DNA from: DASUVM01 sp963704675
GTDB lineage: Bacteria; Patescibacteriota; Saccharimonadia; Saccharimonadales; Saccharimonadaceae
Assembly: GCA_963704675.1 (NCBI GenBank)
Contig: OY969928.1
Location: 310,001 to 374,000 of the forward strand
DNA: 64,000 nucleotides
Direction: 5' to 3'
Shown: positions 15,309-24,487 of the stretch, piece by piece
How the letters are laid out: each line of letters starts with the position of its first letter
Position numbering within the stretch: the stretch's first letter is position 1
The notes under the pieces: generated by a model
The model's input: the letters and a program-made list of their open reading frames with translations, nothing else
Database searches by the model: none
Told to the model about the DNA's origin: nothing
Translations under genes and position numbers: made by a program

Positions 15309-16673
15309 ATGGCTACCGATAACAATAAGAAGCAAAATGCTGCCGGCAAGTTGCCACCTCAAAACCTTGATGCTGAGATTAGTTTGCTGGGTGCTATCCT
15401 CATTGATGAAGAAATTTTGGCTGATGTTAGCGATAAAGTAAAAGCTGAAGATTTCTACGATAAACGACATAAAAGCATGTTCGCTGCCATACTTCGATTA
15501 TTTGAGGCACATAAACCTGTTGATCTTTTGACATTGACTGAAGAGCTAAAGAAAAAAGGTGAACTTGACCTCGTTGGTGGGCCAGGTTATATTAGCGAAC
15601 TGACAAATTCCGTGCCGACGGCAGCCCACGCCGAGAGCTATGCAGATATCGTGCGCCAAAAAGCCTTGCGACGCCGCCTTATTAAAGCCAGTAGTGAAAT
15701 TGCCGAGATGGGTTTCGAAGAAGACACTGAGGTACAAGAGTTACTCGAAAAAGCTGAGGCCGAATTGTTTTCAGTGTCTGGCACAAACCTTAAACAAGAT
15801 CTCGTCAGCTTAGAGCAAATCCTCAACGAGAGTTTTGACCGGCTCGACGAATTGCATCGCGATAAAAATAAAATGCGTGGCGTACGCACCGGCTGGAAAG
15901 ATCTTGACAATATGACCGCAGGCTTGCAGCGTAGTGATCTTATTATCCTTGCTGCCCGCCCGGCCATGGGTAAATCAACGCTCTCCACTAACCTCGCTTA
16001 TAACGTTGCCGTCAAAGAAAAAATGCCAGTCCTCATCTTTAGTCTTGAGATGAGCAAAGAGCAGGTGGTTGACCGCATGCTCGCTGATGCAGCTGGTGTT
16101 GATGCTTGGAATATTCGCACCGGCAATTTAACTGACGAAGACTTCGAGAAGCTCTCGCATGCCATGGGTGAAATGGCTGAAGCGCCAATTTACATGGATG
16201 ATACACCAGGTATGACCGTGCTTGAGATGCGTACAAAAGCACGCCGGCTTGCGCACGATCGACCACTGGGCTTAATTGTCGTTGACTACCTACAACTCAT
16301 GAGCGCTAGCAGTTCCCGTTCAGATGGCAACCGCGTACAAGAGGTAAGTGAAATTAGTCGTGGCTTGAAGCTAATTGCTCGCGAATTGAATGTACCAGTA
16401 GTAGCACTTAGTCAGCTCAGCCGTACCGTTGAAAATCGTAGCCCTCAAATTCCACAGCTAGCCGACCTTCGTGAATCAGGTTCAATTGAACAAGATGCCG
16501 ATATTGTAATGTTTATTTATCGCGAAGATTATTATAACCCCGAAACCGAACGCCAGCATCTCGTTGATTTAATTATTGCGAAACATCGTAATGGCCCCGT
16601 TGGTAAGGTTGAGCTTTACTTCCACCCAGAACGCCTGAAGTTTATGTCGCTCGATAAACGCAAGCACGAATAA
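15309..16673 (+). CDS. dnaB: Replicative DNA helicase DnaB
   Basis: A 454-residue hexameric helicase of normal length. N-terminal domain begins LPPQNLDAEISLLGAIL; the RecA-like domain has Walker A ARPAMGKST, Walker B LIVVDYLQLM, and ALSQLSRTVE and DLRESGSIEQDAD motifs. It unwinds DNA at the fork. It starts 10 bases after the dnaX stop, so the clamp loader and helicase are probably co-transcribed. Confidence 0.97.
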   Translation: MATDNNKKQNAAGKLPPQNLDAEISLLGAILIDEEILADVSDKVKAEDFYDKRHKSMFAAILRLFEAHKPVDLLTLTEELKKKGELDLVGGPGYISELTNSVPTAAHAESYADIVRQKALRRRLIKASSEIAEMGFEEDTEVQELLEKAEAELFSVSGTNLKQDLVSLEQILNESFDRLDELHRDKNKMRGVRTGWKDLDNMTAGLQRSDLIILAARPAMGKSTLSTNLAYNVAVKEKMPVLIFSLEMSKEQVVDRMLADAAGVDAWNIRTGNLTDEDFEKLSHAMGEMAEAPIYMDDTPGMTVLEMRTKARRLAHDRPLGLIVVDYLQLMSASSSRSDGNRVQEVSEISRGLKLIARELNVPVVALSQLSRTVENRSPQIPQLADLRESGSIEQDADIVMFIYREDYYNPETERQHLVDLIIAKHRNGPVGKVELYFHPERLKFMSLDKRKHE

Positions 16674-16695
16674 GTAAACAGCATTCCTTGAGTTT

Positions 16696-17036
16696 CATCC
16701 CTCTCAATCGCTCCGCGATCAGTCGCTTTAAGTTCATCTCTTCTCCCAGCCTTCGGCACTGGATCCTGCCGCTCCAGGATACCTCCCCGCCATGCTCGCT
16801 GGGAGCTGCGCGTGTGGCGGGGTGCCCCCTCCTAACGCGTCACCCTGTATCGGTGCGGTGGAAGGGTTGGATACTATAAAATACTTTTCTAGTGCACGGT
16901 TAGCGGGTGGCACGGTAGAAGGGGCACCCATGGCACGCAGCGTAGTGAGTACCATGGGGAAGTTGTCTGGAGTGACAGGACCCGGTGCCGTGAGGCAGGG
17001 GGGAGATAGACTTATGATGACTGATCGCGGAGCGAT
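16696..17036. repeat. Head-to-head pair of GC-rich repeats (family 2), copy 1
   Basis: A composite inverted repeat: one unit in reverse orientation (about 16705-16880), a 25-bp AT-rich spacer containing ACTATAAAATAC, and one forward unit (about 16903-17036). The outer ends CAATCGCTCCGCGATCAGTC and GACTGATCGCGGAGCGATTG are perfect inverted repeats. Bases 16696-16986 appear identical to 21989-22279. It fills the gap between dnaB and the membrane glycosyltransferase. ORFs inside it (MLAGSCACGG...) are artefacts of the repeat. Confidence 0.85.
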
Positions 17037-17106
17037 TGTAGGGGAAAGGCTAAAAGCAAATAAGCTAGGCCAAAACACCCTAAACCTCTGCTATAATACA
17101 TAAGAT

Positions 17107-18570
17107 ATGCGGCTTGGAATCTTAAGAGAACTTATTTTATACCGTTATCGCTATATTTTAGCGTATCTTGCTCTCATTATTGTGTGCGGCAGCTTAACAC
17201 TTTGGCAACTTGGCAGTATCCCGCCCGGTTTCAGCCAAGATGAAATGAATAGTGCAGTTGCTGCACGTCAGCTCGAAATAAACAGCTCTTTTATTGATGG
17301 GCCCTACATTGCGCTGCAAAAAGTAACACTTGCACTTTTTGATGTAAGCACCTTCGGCATCCGTTTACCGTCAGCAATTTTAGCAGTTTTAATGATAGTT
17401 GCCGCGTACATTTTCTTAAAACGATGGTTCAAAGAAAACGTCGCCATCATAGGCACGCTTTTAATTGTTACTTCGGCCCATTTTTTATTGCATGGACGAA
17501 CCGGTAGCCCAGCGATCCTCTACAGCTTGTGGCCAATGCTACTGCTGACAACCGGATCACTTGTTGTTGATCGCACCAAAGCTTGGAAGTTCTGGCTATG
17601 GTGTGCGTTTGTGGTGGTGGCTTTAATGTTTTATACTCCTTATCTTCCTTACCTGGCTATTGCCGCTATTCTATTACTTTTTGTTTCACCGAGCGGGCGC
17701 CAAATATTATTTGAGGCAAAGTTCGGTGTTGTCGCATTCTCAATCTTTTCGTTCTTGATCACACTTGCGCCTCTTGGCTGGAGCATATATCATCACCCCG
17801 AAGTTATAAAATCGCTTCTTGGCATTCCTGAAGCACTACCGGCATTGCAGGCAATCACCGAACGAGCCATCGCATTAGGTAAAGGCTTTTTTGACTTTTT
17901 GCACCCACAGTTGGGCACATTCATGATTCCTTACTTGAGTCTTCCTGCATTATTACTCGCCACTTATGGTTTCATTCGGCTTTGTCTACGTTTAAGAGAA
18001 CCACGCTACGCACTTATTATAAGTTGGTTTATATTTGCTGCTGTGACCATTATTATCTTTGGTGCACCATTACCGCTTATGATAGTCCCTCTTACGCTTT
18101 TCATTATCTATGGGTTTTACTTTTTCACTCGGCATTGGTACGAGCTATTCCCAAGAAATCCCTACGCTCGCATAGCCGCTCTTTTGCCAATTGCCGCATT
18201 ATTACTTGTTATGATGCAATTTAATTTTGACCGCTATTTTTATGGCCTTGATCGAAGTAAACAAGCGCAAGCTATCTATGACGCAGACATAAAGATTGCC
18301 AAAAAACAATTAGAAAAGCTACCCCCACTCCAAAGTGGTGTTATTGTCGTAGCCCCCGAAAAACACGCCTTTTTCCAGCTATTAACAAAGAACTATCCGA
18401 ATTTACGCATTCTTACCCCCGAGCAAGCACTGCCAGAAGCACCCGCCTATCTTATTAGTGCACAAAGTAACGCTAATCTCTCGGCAGCAATACTACAAAA
18501 TCGCTCAATGAAAATAATTGCCGATAGTCGCAAAAGTGAGACCGCCTTACGGTTTAAGCTTTATCGGTAA
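17107..18570 (+). CDS. Multi-pass membrane glycosyltransferase-like protein (GT39/GT83-like)
   Basis: A 487-residue protein with about 10-11 predicted membrane helices. The first loop has PPGFSQDEMNSAVAARQL, whose Asp-Glu matches the catalytic acidic pair of ArnT/PMT-type enzymes that use polyprenyl-phosphate sugars, followed by GPYIALQK and RLPSAILAVLMI. It likely adds a sugar to a lipid or protein on the outer face of the membrane. TATAAT lies at 17092-17097, nine bases before the ATG, with no Shine-Dalgarno site. Acceptor unknown. Confidence 0.7.
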   Translation: MRLGILRELILYRYRYILAYLALIIVCGSLTLWQLGSIPPGFSQDEMNSAVAARQLEINSSFIDGPYIALQKVTLALFDVSTFGIRLPSAILAVLMIVAAYIFLKRWFKENVAIIGTLLIVTSAHFLLHGRTGSPAILYSLWPMLLLTTGSLVVDRTKAWKFWLWCAFVVVALMFYTPYLPYLAIAAILLLFVSPSGRQILFEAKFGVVAFSIFSFLITLAPLGWSIYHHPEVIKSLLGIPEALPALQAITERAIALGKGFFDFLHPQLGTFMIPYLSLPALLLATYGFIRLCLRLREPRYALIISWFIFAAVTIIIFGAPLPLMIVPLTLFIIYGFYFFTRHWYELFPRNPYARIAALLPIAALLLVMMQFNFDRYFYGLDRSKQAQAIYDADIKIAKKQLEKLPPLQSGVIVVAPEKHAFFQLLTKNYPNLRILTPEQALPEAPAYLISAQSNANLSAAILQNRSMKIIADSRKSETALRFKLYR

Positions 18571-18610
18571 AATGTTATAGTTAAGGCAATTGATTGAATA
18601 GGAGTTTTTT

Positions 18611-18898
18611 ATGTTTGACCAAGCTAAAATGGTAATGAAGTTAAAAAAAGCCCAAAAAGAGCTTTCTAAAGAAATTATTGAGGTTGAGGCTGGTGACGGC
18701 GCTGTTATTGTACAAATGACAGGCGAATTAAAGATTAAAAAGATAACGATCAACCCAGACAAAGTTGACTTTGACGACATTAGTGAACTCGAGAAATGGA
18801 TCGAAATAGCCGTTCGCGAAGCTATGACAAAAGCCCAAGCTGTTGCCGCTGAAAAAATGAAACCTCTCATGGGCGGCCTTGGTAATTTGGGAATGTAA
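18611..18898 (+). CDS. ybaB: YbaB/EbfC family nucleoid-associated protein
   Basis: A 95-residue protein with the YbaB layout: N-terminal helix (MVMKLKKAQKELSKEIIEVEAG), central beta strands (AVIVQMTGELKIKKITI) and a C-terminal helix ending MGGLGNLGM. It binds DNA as a dimer. AGGAG lies six bases before the ATG. dnaX, ybaB and recR are often neighbours in bacteria, and here too they lie close, separated by dnaB, a glycosyltransferase and repeats. Confidence 0.92.
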   Translation: MFDQAKMVMKLKKAQKELSKEIIEVEAGDGAVIVQMTGELKIKKITINPDKVDFDDISELEKWIEIAVREAMTKAQAVAAEKMKPLMGGLGNLGM

Positions 18899-18924
18899 TT
18901 TAAAAAAACCGATGGCCAACCTTT

Positions 18925-19208
18925 CTACCGCACTGATAGCGGGTGGCACGGTAGAAGGGGCACCCATGGCGCACAGCTTCCAGCGAGCACCATGGGGAAG
19001 TTGTCTGGAGTGACAGGACCCGGTGCCGAAGGCTGATGAAAATACCACATTTATAGCCTTGATTATAAAAAGTACACATAAAAGCGTTTCTTTAGCAATC
19101 GCTTCGCGACTGGGTCCTGCCGCTCCAGGAATCCTCCCCGCCATGCTCGCTAGGCTGCGCGTGGCGGGTACCCCTCCTAACGCGCCACCCTGTATCGGTG
19201 GGGTAGAT
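18925..19208. repeat. Tail-to-tail pair of GC-rich repeats (family 2)
   Basis: A forward unit (about 18925-19035, CTACCGCACTGATAGCGGG onward, stem CCATGG around GCGCACAGC) followed after an AT-rich spacer by a reverse unit (about 19096-19208) ending CACCCTGTATCGG. The order is forward then reverse, opposite to the pairs at 16696 and 21989. It separates ybaB and recR, which usually touch. Confidence 0.8.
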
Positions 19209-19257
19209 AGGTGAGGTGAGATAAGGTGAGATAAGAATAAAATCACTACAGTTTTAT

Positions 19258-19875
19258 ATGACCCAATTATTACCAAAATCATTAGAGCAACTTATAGAAG
19301 CTTTCGGCAATCTGCCGGGCGTTGGGCCACGTACGGCCGAACGCTACGCTGCCTATGTATTAAAAAGTAATCGAAAAATAGCGCACCAACTGGCTGAGCG
19401 CCTTGAGCAGTTGCATGCAAATGTCAAAGAATGCCCAAAAACATTTGCACTTATTGACGTGTCTGAAGACGTCTCGCCGCTTTATAGTGATCCATCACGT
19501 GATAAACAACTCATTGCCGTAGTTGAGGACGCCCTTGATGTGGTTGCCCTAGAAAAAACCGGGCAATTTAAAGGCACCTACCATGTACTTGGCGGTGTTA
19601 TTAGCCCCATTGACGGGATCGGGCCAGAACAATTGCATGTTCGCGAGCTTTTAGCGCGCATTAAAGACGATGACGTCAAAGAAGTAATTCTCGCCACAAA
19701 CGCAAGCGTCGAAGGCGAAACGACTGCTTTATATGTGCAAAAACAGATCGAAGAAGAGGGGCTGAAGATTATGATGAGCCGCCTTGCACGCGGGCTGCCA
19801 GTGGGAGTTGATTTGGAATACGCTGATCATATTACACTCAAACATGCACTTGAGGGCAGAAGAAGTCTCACCTAG
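19258..19875 (+). CDS. recR: Recombination protein RecR with degenerate zinc finger
   Basis: A 205-residue protein of normal RecR length: helix-hairpin-helix FGNLPGVGPRTAERYAAYVL, then the Toprim domain (IAVVEDALDVVALEKTGQFKGTYHVLGG, GIGPEQLHVREL, LATNASVEGETTALY) and C-terminal SRLARGLPVGVDLEYAD. In the recombination mediator complex it helps load RecA. The zinc-finger region reads VKECPKTFALIDVSEDVSPLYSD, keeping only one of the four cysteines. A TACAGT box lies five bases before the ATG, suggesting a leaderless mRNA. Confidence 0.95.
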   Translation: MTQLLPKSLEQLIEAFGNLPGVGPRTAERYAAYVLKSNRKIAHQLAERLEQLHANVKECPKTFALIDVSEDVSPLYSDPSRDKQLIAVVEDALDVVALEKTGQFKGTYHVLGGVISPIDGIGPEQLHVRELLARIKDDDVKEVILATNASVEGETTALYVQKQIEEEGLKIMMSRLARGLPVGVDLEYADHITLKHALEGRRSLT

Positions 19876-19891
19876 AATACTGAAGTTCAAT

Positions 19892-20862
19892 ATGCCAAGT
19901 TTAGAAAATTCTAGTGAGTATCATCATAATTACGCTCATTTCAAAGACCCAACCGCACCGGCTGAGCATTTGCCACCCCATGCTTTGTGGCGGCAAATCA
20001 AGGAGATAGGCAATAAGGCCCTTAGCAACCATACAGTGCGTCTTAAGCGTGCGTCCTTGTGCGCTGATTACGCTCTTGCCACTCCAGATCCCAACAGTGC
20101 CAATCAATGCTTTGAGATTGGTCGCCAGGACCTTGATTCTATTATTGCCAGCGATCTATCGCCACGAGACAAAATACGTTTTGGGCCACCGTCCTTCGCG
20201 CCCATGAACCAGCTTTCCGAATGCGCGCTCAACCTGCTCAGCCATTCAAAGTTCCAAGGGAAGTTCGCACAGATCTCCAAATAGAAGTGAGGGATATTAC
20301 CACCAATTTTATGCACGGCCCAGAGCTTGAAGAACGGGAGTATGGTCAACTAAGCGAACTAGTAGCTATAGCCTATTTGTTAAATAGCACTCTGTTTCCC
20401 TATATTACTACTTGGCGCGAAGAAATGAGTGATGATTGGCGAAAGAATCATGACGTATACAGCCTACACCAATGCGAAAAGAATCAAATCAAAAAGGCAC
20501 CTGCTTCAGTAAAATATTTCAAGAAACCACTCTCTAATGATGCGGTCGTACTACTGCGTATTGGCCGACTGTCACGACACACAGCCAGCTCTGTTGGATT
20601 ACAATTATGGGCAGCTTCTTCAGAGAAAGAGCAGGCTGCCAAGGCAATGCATTTCGCGGCTGAGGTTATGATTGACAAGCTTCAAGGGAGAACCCTTAAT
20701 CGACAGGTCGAAGGTTTTATTACAGGTCTTACCAAAAACTTAAGCAAACCGCTCAGGAAATTTGCCTCGCAAGCTACTGCGCTCGATTATGCCTCAAACG
20801 CCAAGCTTTTGCGACAACGGGCCGTTCGGCGCAAAAAACCAATCCAAAGAGGCAGGAGCTAG
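19892..20862 (+). pseudogene. Unknown protein gene split by a frameshift near 20,230-20,280
   Basis: Two overlapping frames read as one protein: frame 1 (ATG 19892, MPSLENSSEYHHNYAHFKDP, stop about 20284) and frame 2 (20221-20862, GPELEEREYGQLSELVAIAY onward, ending RRKKPIQRGRS). The second has no ribosome-binding site and both have similar composition and style, so a single-base change probably broke one gene of about 320 codons. No canonical slippery heptamer is visible. It could be a real pseudogene, an assembly error, or two genes. No family recognised. Confidence 0.55.
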
Positions 20863-20909
20863 CTCATCATGCTATGTCAAAATTATAAATGACTGCTACA
20901 ATAATACAG

Positions 20910-21908
20910 ATGTACGAAAAATTCCAACAAGCCTTAGAATCAGCTCAATCAATTGTTATCATTCAAGCCGAGAATCCAGATGGCGACTCAGTAGGTAGCG
21001 CAATTGCACTTGAAGCCCTACTTGAAAACGCCGGCAAAAATGTTACTATGCACTGTTCGGTCGATATTCCCAAATATCTTCGATATATTGACGGCTGGGA
21101 CCGAGTATCGCTTGACTTTAATACTAAAGCCGACATGGCGATTATTGTTGATACGGTCAGCGAGACTTTACTTTCAAAAACACTTGAAGTACCCGCAATA
21201 AAACATTTTCTTGAGACGCACCCAGTGTTTGCGCTTGATCATCATGCATCTGTCACGAGCAGCCTGCCGTTTGATCACGAACTCGTTATGGCACCCGAAG
21301 CCGTTGCGACCGGCGAGTTAATTATAGATATTGCCGCACACCTTAAGTGGCCAATTAGTGCTGATGCTGCCAATGCACTCTATGCTTCGATTATGGCCGA
21401 CAGTCTCGGCCTCACAACGGCCAATACGACCGCTACAAGCTTCCGTGCCGTTGCAACTATTGTTGATGCTGGTGCCATACCGGCCAATATTGAGGCCAAA
21501 CGCCGTGAGTTTATGAAAAAGTCGCCCGAAATTTTAGCATATAAGGGACGGTTACTTGAGCGAATTGAATATTATCTCGGCGGAGCTTTAGCGCTTGTGC
21601 ATATTCCGTGGGAAGAAATTGCCGAATATTCTGATCAATTTAACCCAAGCGTGCTTGTGCTTGATGAAATGCGTTTAGTATATGGCGTGAAGTTGGCGGT
21701 TGCTATTAAAACCTACCCTGACGGCAAGTTAACCGGCAAATTGCGCGCTAACCCCGAAGCAAAAATTGCTGACACGGTTGCCGCTTACTTCGGTGGTGGT
21801 GGCCATGGCTATTCAGCGGGCTTTCGGGTTTATGAATCGTATGAACATATTAAAAAAGAGCTCGTTGACGCAACTGATAAAGCCTTAAAAGAAATAGGCA
21901 AGTCATGA
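20910..21908 (+). CDS. DHH/DHHA1 phosphoesterase (NrnA/GdpP-C-like)
   Basis: A 332-residue protein with ENPDGDSVGS, the ALDHHAS (DHH) motif and the C-terminal DHHA1 motif GGGGHGYSAGF. Members degrade nanoRNA or cyclic dinucleotide products. The usual histidine before NPDGD is replaced (QAENPDGD), so metal binding may differ. I start it at ATG 20910 because TGCTACAAT, an extended -10, ends seven bases upstream; the frame is open to 20889. Confidence 0.85.
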   Translation: MYEKFQQALESAQSIVIIQAENPDGDSVGSAIALEALLENAGKNVTMHCSVDIPKYLRYIDGWDRVSLDFNTKADMAIIVDTVSETLLSKTLEVPAIKHFLETHPVFALDHHASVTSSLPFDHELVMAPEAVATGELIIDIAAHLKWPISADAANALYASIMADSLGLTTANTTATSFRAVATIVDAGAIPANIEAKRREFMKKSPEILAYKGRLLERIEYYLGGALALVHIPWEEIAEYSDQFNPSVLVLDEMRLVYGVKLAVAIKTYPDGKLTGKLRANPEAKIADTVAAYFGGGGHGYSAGFRVYESYEHIKKELVDATDKALKEIGKS

Positions 21909-21988
21909 GTAAATGCCGTTGATAGAGCTACGACGTAGAGTTTAGCTCTTTTCGACTTCCGTACTAGGCCCTATTGACAGAGAAAGTC

Positions 21989-22290
21989 CATCCCTCTCAA
22001 TCGCTCCGCGATCAGTCGCTTTAAGTTCATCTCTTCTCCCAGCCTTCGGCACTGGATCCTGCCGCTCCAGGATACCTCCCCGCCATGCTCGCTGGGAGCT
22101 GCGCGTGTGGCGGGGTGCCCCCTCCTAACGCGTCACCCTGTATCGGTGCGGTGGAAGGGTTGGATACTATAAAATACTTTTCTAGTGCACGGTTAGCGGG
22201 TGGCACGGTAGAAGGGGCACCCATGGCACGCAGCGTAGTGAGTACCATGGGGAAGTTGTCTGGAGTGACAGGACCCGGTCGCAAAGCGAT
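21989..22290. repeat. Head-to-head pair of GC-rich repeats (family 2), copy 2
   Basis: Bases 21989-22279 read the same as 16696-16986, including the AT-rich spacer, so this is a recent duplication or gene conversion over about 290 bp. After CCCGGT the copies diverge (CGCAAAGCGATTGG here). It lies directly upstream of cysS. Confidence 0.85.
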
Positions 22291-22390
22291 TGGAAGTGAT
22301 GAGTTTTCTCTGCAGCAGGTCAGTGCCTATCAGCCAAAGTGAGATAGACCGTAGACATTTCTAAACAACACCTAATTTGATAAGCTAACA

Positions 22391-23839
22391 ATGAGAACTC
22401 ATATGCCAGAAATTTACTTTTATAATACGCCAACCAATCAAAAAGAGATTTTTAAACCGATTCAAGCAAGCAAAATTAGTCTCTACACCTGTGGTCCGAC
22501 CGTTTATAGCACACCTCATATTGGTAATTTTGTAGCTTTTATCCGGTGGGATACCTTAGTGCGAATGCTCGTCTCTAGCGGCTTTGATGTGACACGAGTA
22601 ATGAATATCACCGATGTTGGCCACCTTGTGAGCGATGCTGATGAAGGCGAAGACAAAATGCTTAAAGGTGCCAAGCGTGAAGGCATTTCAATGTGGGATG
22701 TCGCCAAACGCTACACCGACGAATTTATGGATGTCGCCCAGCAGCTTAATTTTATAACGCCAACGTTCATTACCAAGGCTACCGATTTTATTCCCGAACA
22801 AATTGCGCTTATTGAGAAGCTCGAGAAAAAAGGCTTCACTTACGTTATCAACGACGGCGTTTATTTCGATACCGGCAAATTTCCACGTTATGCTGAATTC
22901 GCACACCTCGATCTTGAGGGCATGAAGGCTGGTGCGCGAGTTGACTACAATAGCGAAAAGCGCAGCCCCCACGATTTTGCACTATGGAAGTTCGATAAAG
23001 CAGGTGAGCGTACCGAGATGGTCTGGGATTCTCCGTGGGGCAAAGGATTTCCGGGCTGGCATCTTGAATGCTCGGCTATGATTGAAGCAAAATTAGGTGA
23101 TACGATCGACATTCACACTGGCGGTATCGATCATATTCCGGTGCATCACACAAACGAGATCGCTCAAAGCGAAGCCGCCCACGATAAGCTACTCGCGCAC
23201 TACTGGCTTCATGCCGCACATCTCCTTAGCAAAGGCACCAAGCTTGCAAAAAGTCTTAATAACAGCTTTTCATTACAGGATCTCAGAAACAAAGGCTTCG
23301 ATGCGCTCGACTTTCGTATGTTTGTTTTGCAAAGCCATTACCGAACCGAGAGTAACTTTACCTGGGAGAACCTTGACGCTGCTGCCCATCGGCGTAAAAA
23401 TTGGCAAAATATCGCCAGCCTTCGCTGGCAAGCTTATGACACACTTGAAGACGACGGCGAAAAATTAAGTGACGAACTAACAACAGCCATTCAGCAAACT
23501 CGTCAATCAATCTTGTTGGCGCTGCAAAACGATCTTGATACGCCTGAAGCGCTGAAGACTATTGATGAATTATTTGCGTTTATAGAAAACCGCTCGCTTG
23601 CCGGTATGCAACAAGCCGCGTTTATACAACTATTTGAAGCAATCGACGAACTCCTTGGCCTTCGATTACTTGAAACAACACCCGACATTACCGAAGATAT
23701 TAAATTAATAATTATTGAGCGTCAGCGCGCCCGTGAAGCAAAAAATTGGCAGCGTTCTGATAAACTACGAAACCAATTAGCTGAAGAAAATATAGGTGTT
23801 CGCGATACGATTCACGGTAGTATTTGGTATCGACTTTGA
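22391..23839 (+). CDS. cysS: Cysteinyl-tRNA synthetase
   Basis: A 482-residue class I synthetase: CGPTVYSTPHIGNF carries the zinc cysteine and the HIGH-type motif (HIGN here), GKGFPGWHLECSAM and HTGGIDHIPVHHTNEIAQ supply the remaining zinc ligands, and GTKLAKSLNN is the KMSKS loop (KLAKS). It charges tRNA-Cys. An in-frame ATG at 22403 is an alternative start. No Shine-Dalgarno site is obvious; GATAAG lies six bases before the ATG. Confidence 0.97.
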   Translation: MRTHMPEIYFYNTPTNQKEIFKPIQASKISLYTCGPTVYSTPHIGNFVAFIRWDTLVRMLVSSGFDVTRVMNITDVGHLVSDADEGEDKMLKGAKREGISMWDVAKRYTDEFMDVAQQLNFITPTFITKATDFIPEQIALIEKLEKKGFTYVINDGVYFDTGKFPRYAEFAHLDLEGMKAGARVDYNSEKRSPHDFALWKFDKAGERTEMVWDSPWGKGFPGWHLECSAMIEAKLGDTIDIHTGGIDHIPVHHTNEIAQSEAAHDKLLAHYWLHAAHLLSKGTKLAKSLNNSFSLQDLRNKGFDALDFRMFVLQSHYRTESNFTWENLDAAAHRRKNWQNIASLRWQAYDTLEDDGEKLSDELTTAIQQTRQSILLALQNDLDTPEALKTIDELFAFIENRSLAGMQQAAFIQLFEAIDELLGLRLLETTPDITEDIKLIIIERQRAREAKNWQRSDKLRNQLAEENIGVRDTIHGSIWYRL

Positions 23840-23870
23840 TGAATACTATTCTCGACAAAGATATGATTAG

Positions 23871-24470
23871 CTAAAGTTCTCGTAATTCTGCCGGCTCGCT
23901 CGTAAGTTTACGATATGGGCTGACTAAAATAAGTGCTGTCAGTAGCACATTAATAAGCAAGATATAAAGAGGATACGCAATTGCCGTTATTTCCCAGCCG
24001 CCCGCGATTATCACAGTAATACCACCGCCTAACCCGCTAAGCGCAAATGTTATCCACGTTTCCTCATGCGGCTTTTGCCATGAATGTTTAAAAGTTGGAA
24101 TAGCACCAACTAAATCAATTGCAATAGTTGCCAATATTGCCACCGCTGGTGAATTGAACACAAACCACAGCACAAGTCCCGCGAGGGCGCCGATGAGACA
24201 ATAGATGTCAAGTTTATCAAACTTACGATCGCCATGCTTAAAACCAAGAATAACAATAAGTACTGTTTCAATTGTGGCAGCCAACATAAGAATACCACCT
24301 GGCACCTGCCCATCCGCAAACGATGCCGCACAGGCTATACCCGTTAAGACAGACCACGTAAACCACGATACGACTCGTGGCTTCGTTCTACCGCGTATAA
24401 CTTCAATAATATAAGGCAGGGCAGCAATGATAGTGACTATCGCGCTGAGGATAATCAGAAAAGATGTCAT
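23871..24470 (-). CDS. Multi-pass membrane protein, 199 aa, unknown
   Basis: A 199-residue protein with about seven hydrophobic helices. The first loop (ALPYIIEVIRGRTKPRVVSWFTW) recalls PQ-loop/SemiSWEET-type transporters, in which a proline follows the first helix, but the match is weak. It is followed on the same strand by the AI-2E family gene upstream with a 17-base gap, so the two are probably co-transcribed. Function not assigned. Confidence 0.6.
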   Translation of the reverse strand: MTSFLIILSAIVTIIAALPYIIEVIRGRTKPRVVSWFTWSVLTGIACAASFADGQVPGGILMLAATIETVLIVILGFKHGDRKFDKLDIYCLIGALAGLVLWFVFNSPAVAILATIAIDLVGAIPTFKHSWQKPHEETWITFALSGLGGGITVIIAGGWEITAIAYPLYILLINVLLTALILVSPYRKLTSEPAELREL

Positions 24471-24487
24471 AGCTTATGAAAACTTAG

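Noticed and set aside
22197..22290. T-box riboswitch upstream of cysS (GGGTGGCAC resembles the T-box core)
   Set aside because: The same sequence occurs at 16903, before a membrane glycosyltransferase, and in both orientations. No specifier loop or full T-box core (TGGNACCGCG) is present. It is explained by repeat family 2.
22085..22342. 85-aa ORF MLAGSCACGGVPPPNASPC and its antisense partner, also at 16792
   Set aside because: They lie wholly inside repeat family 2 with no ribosome-binding site and appear only because the repeat has few stops.
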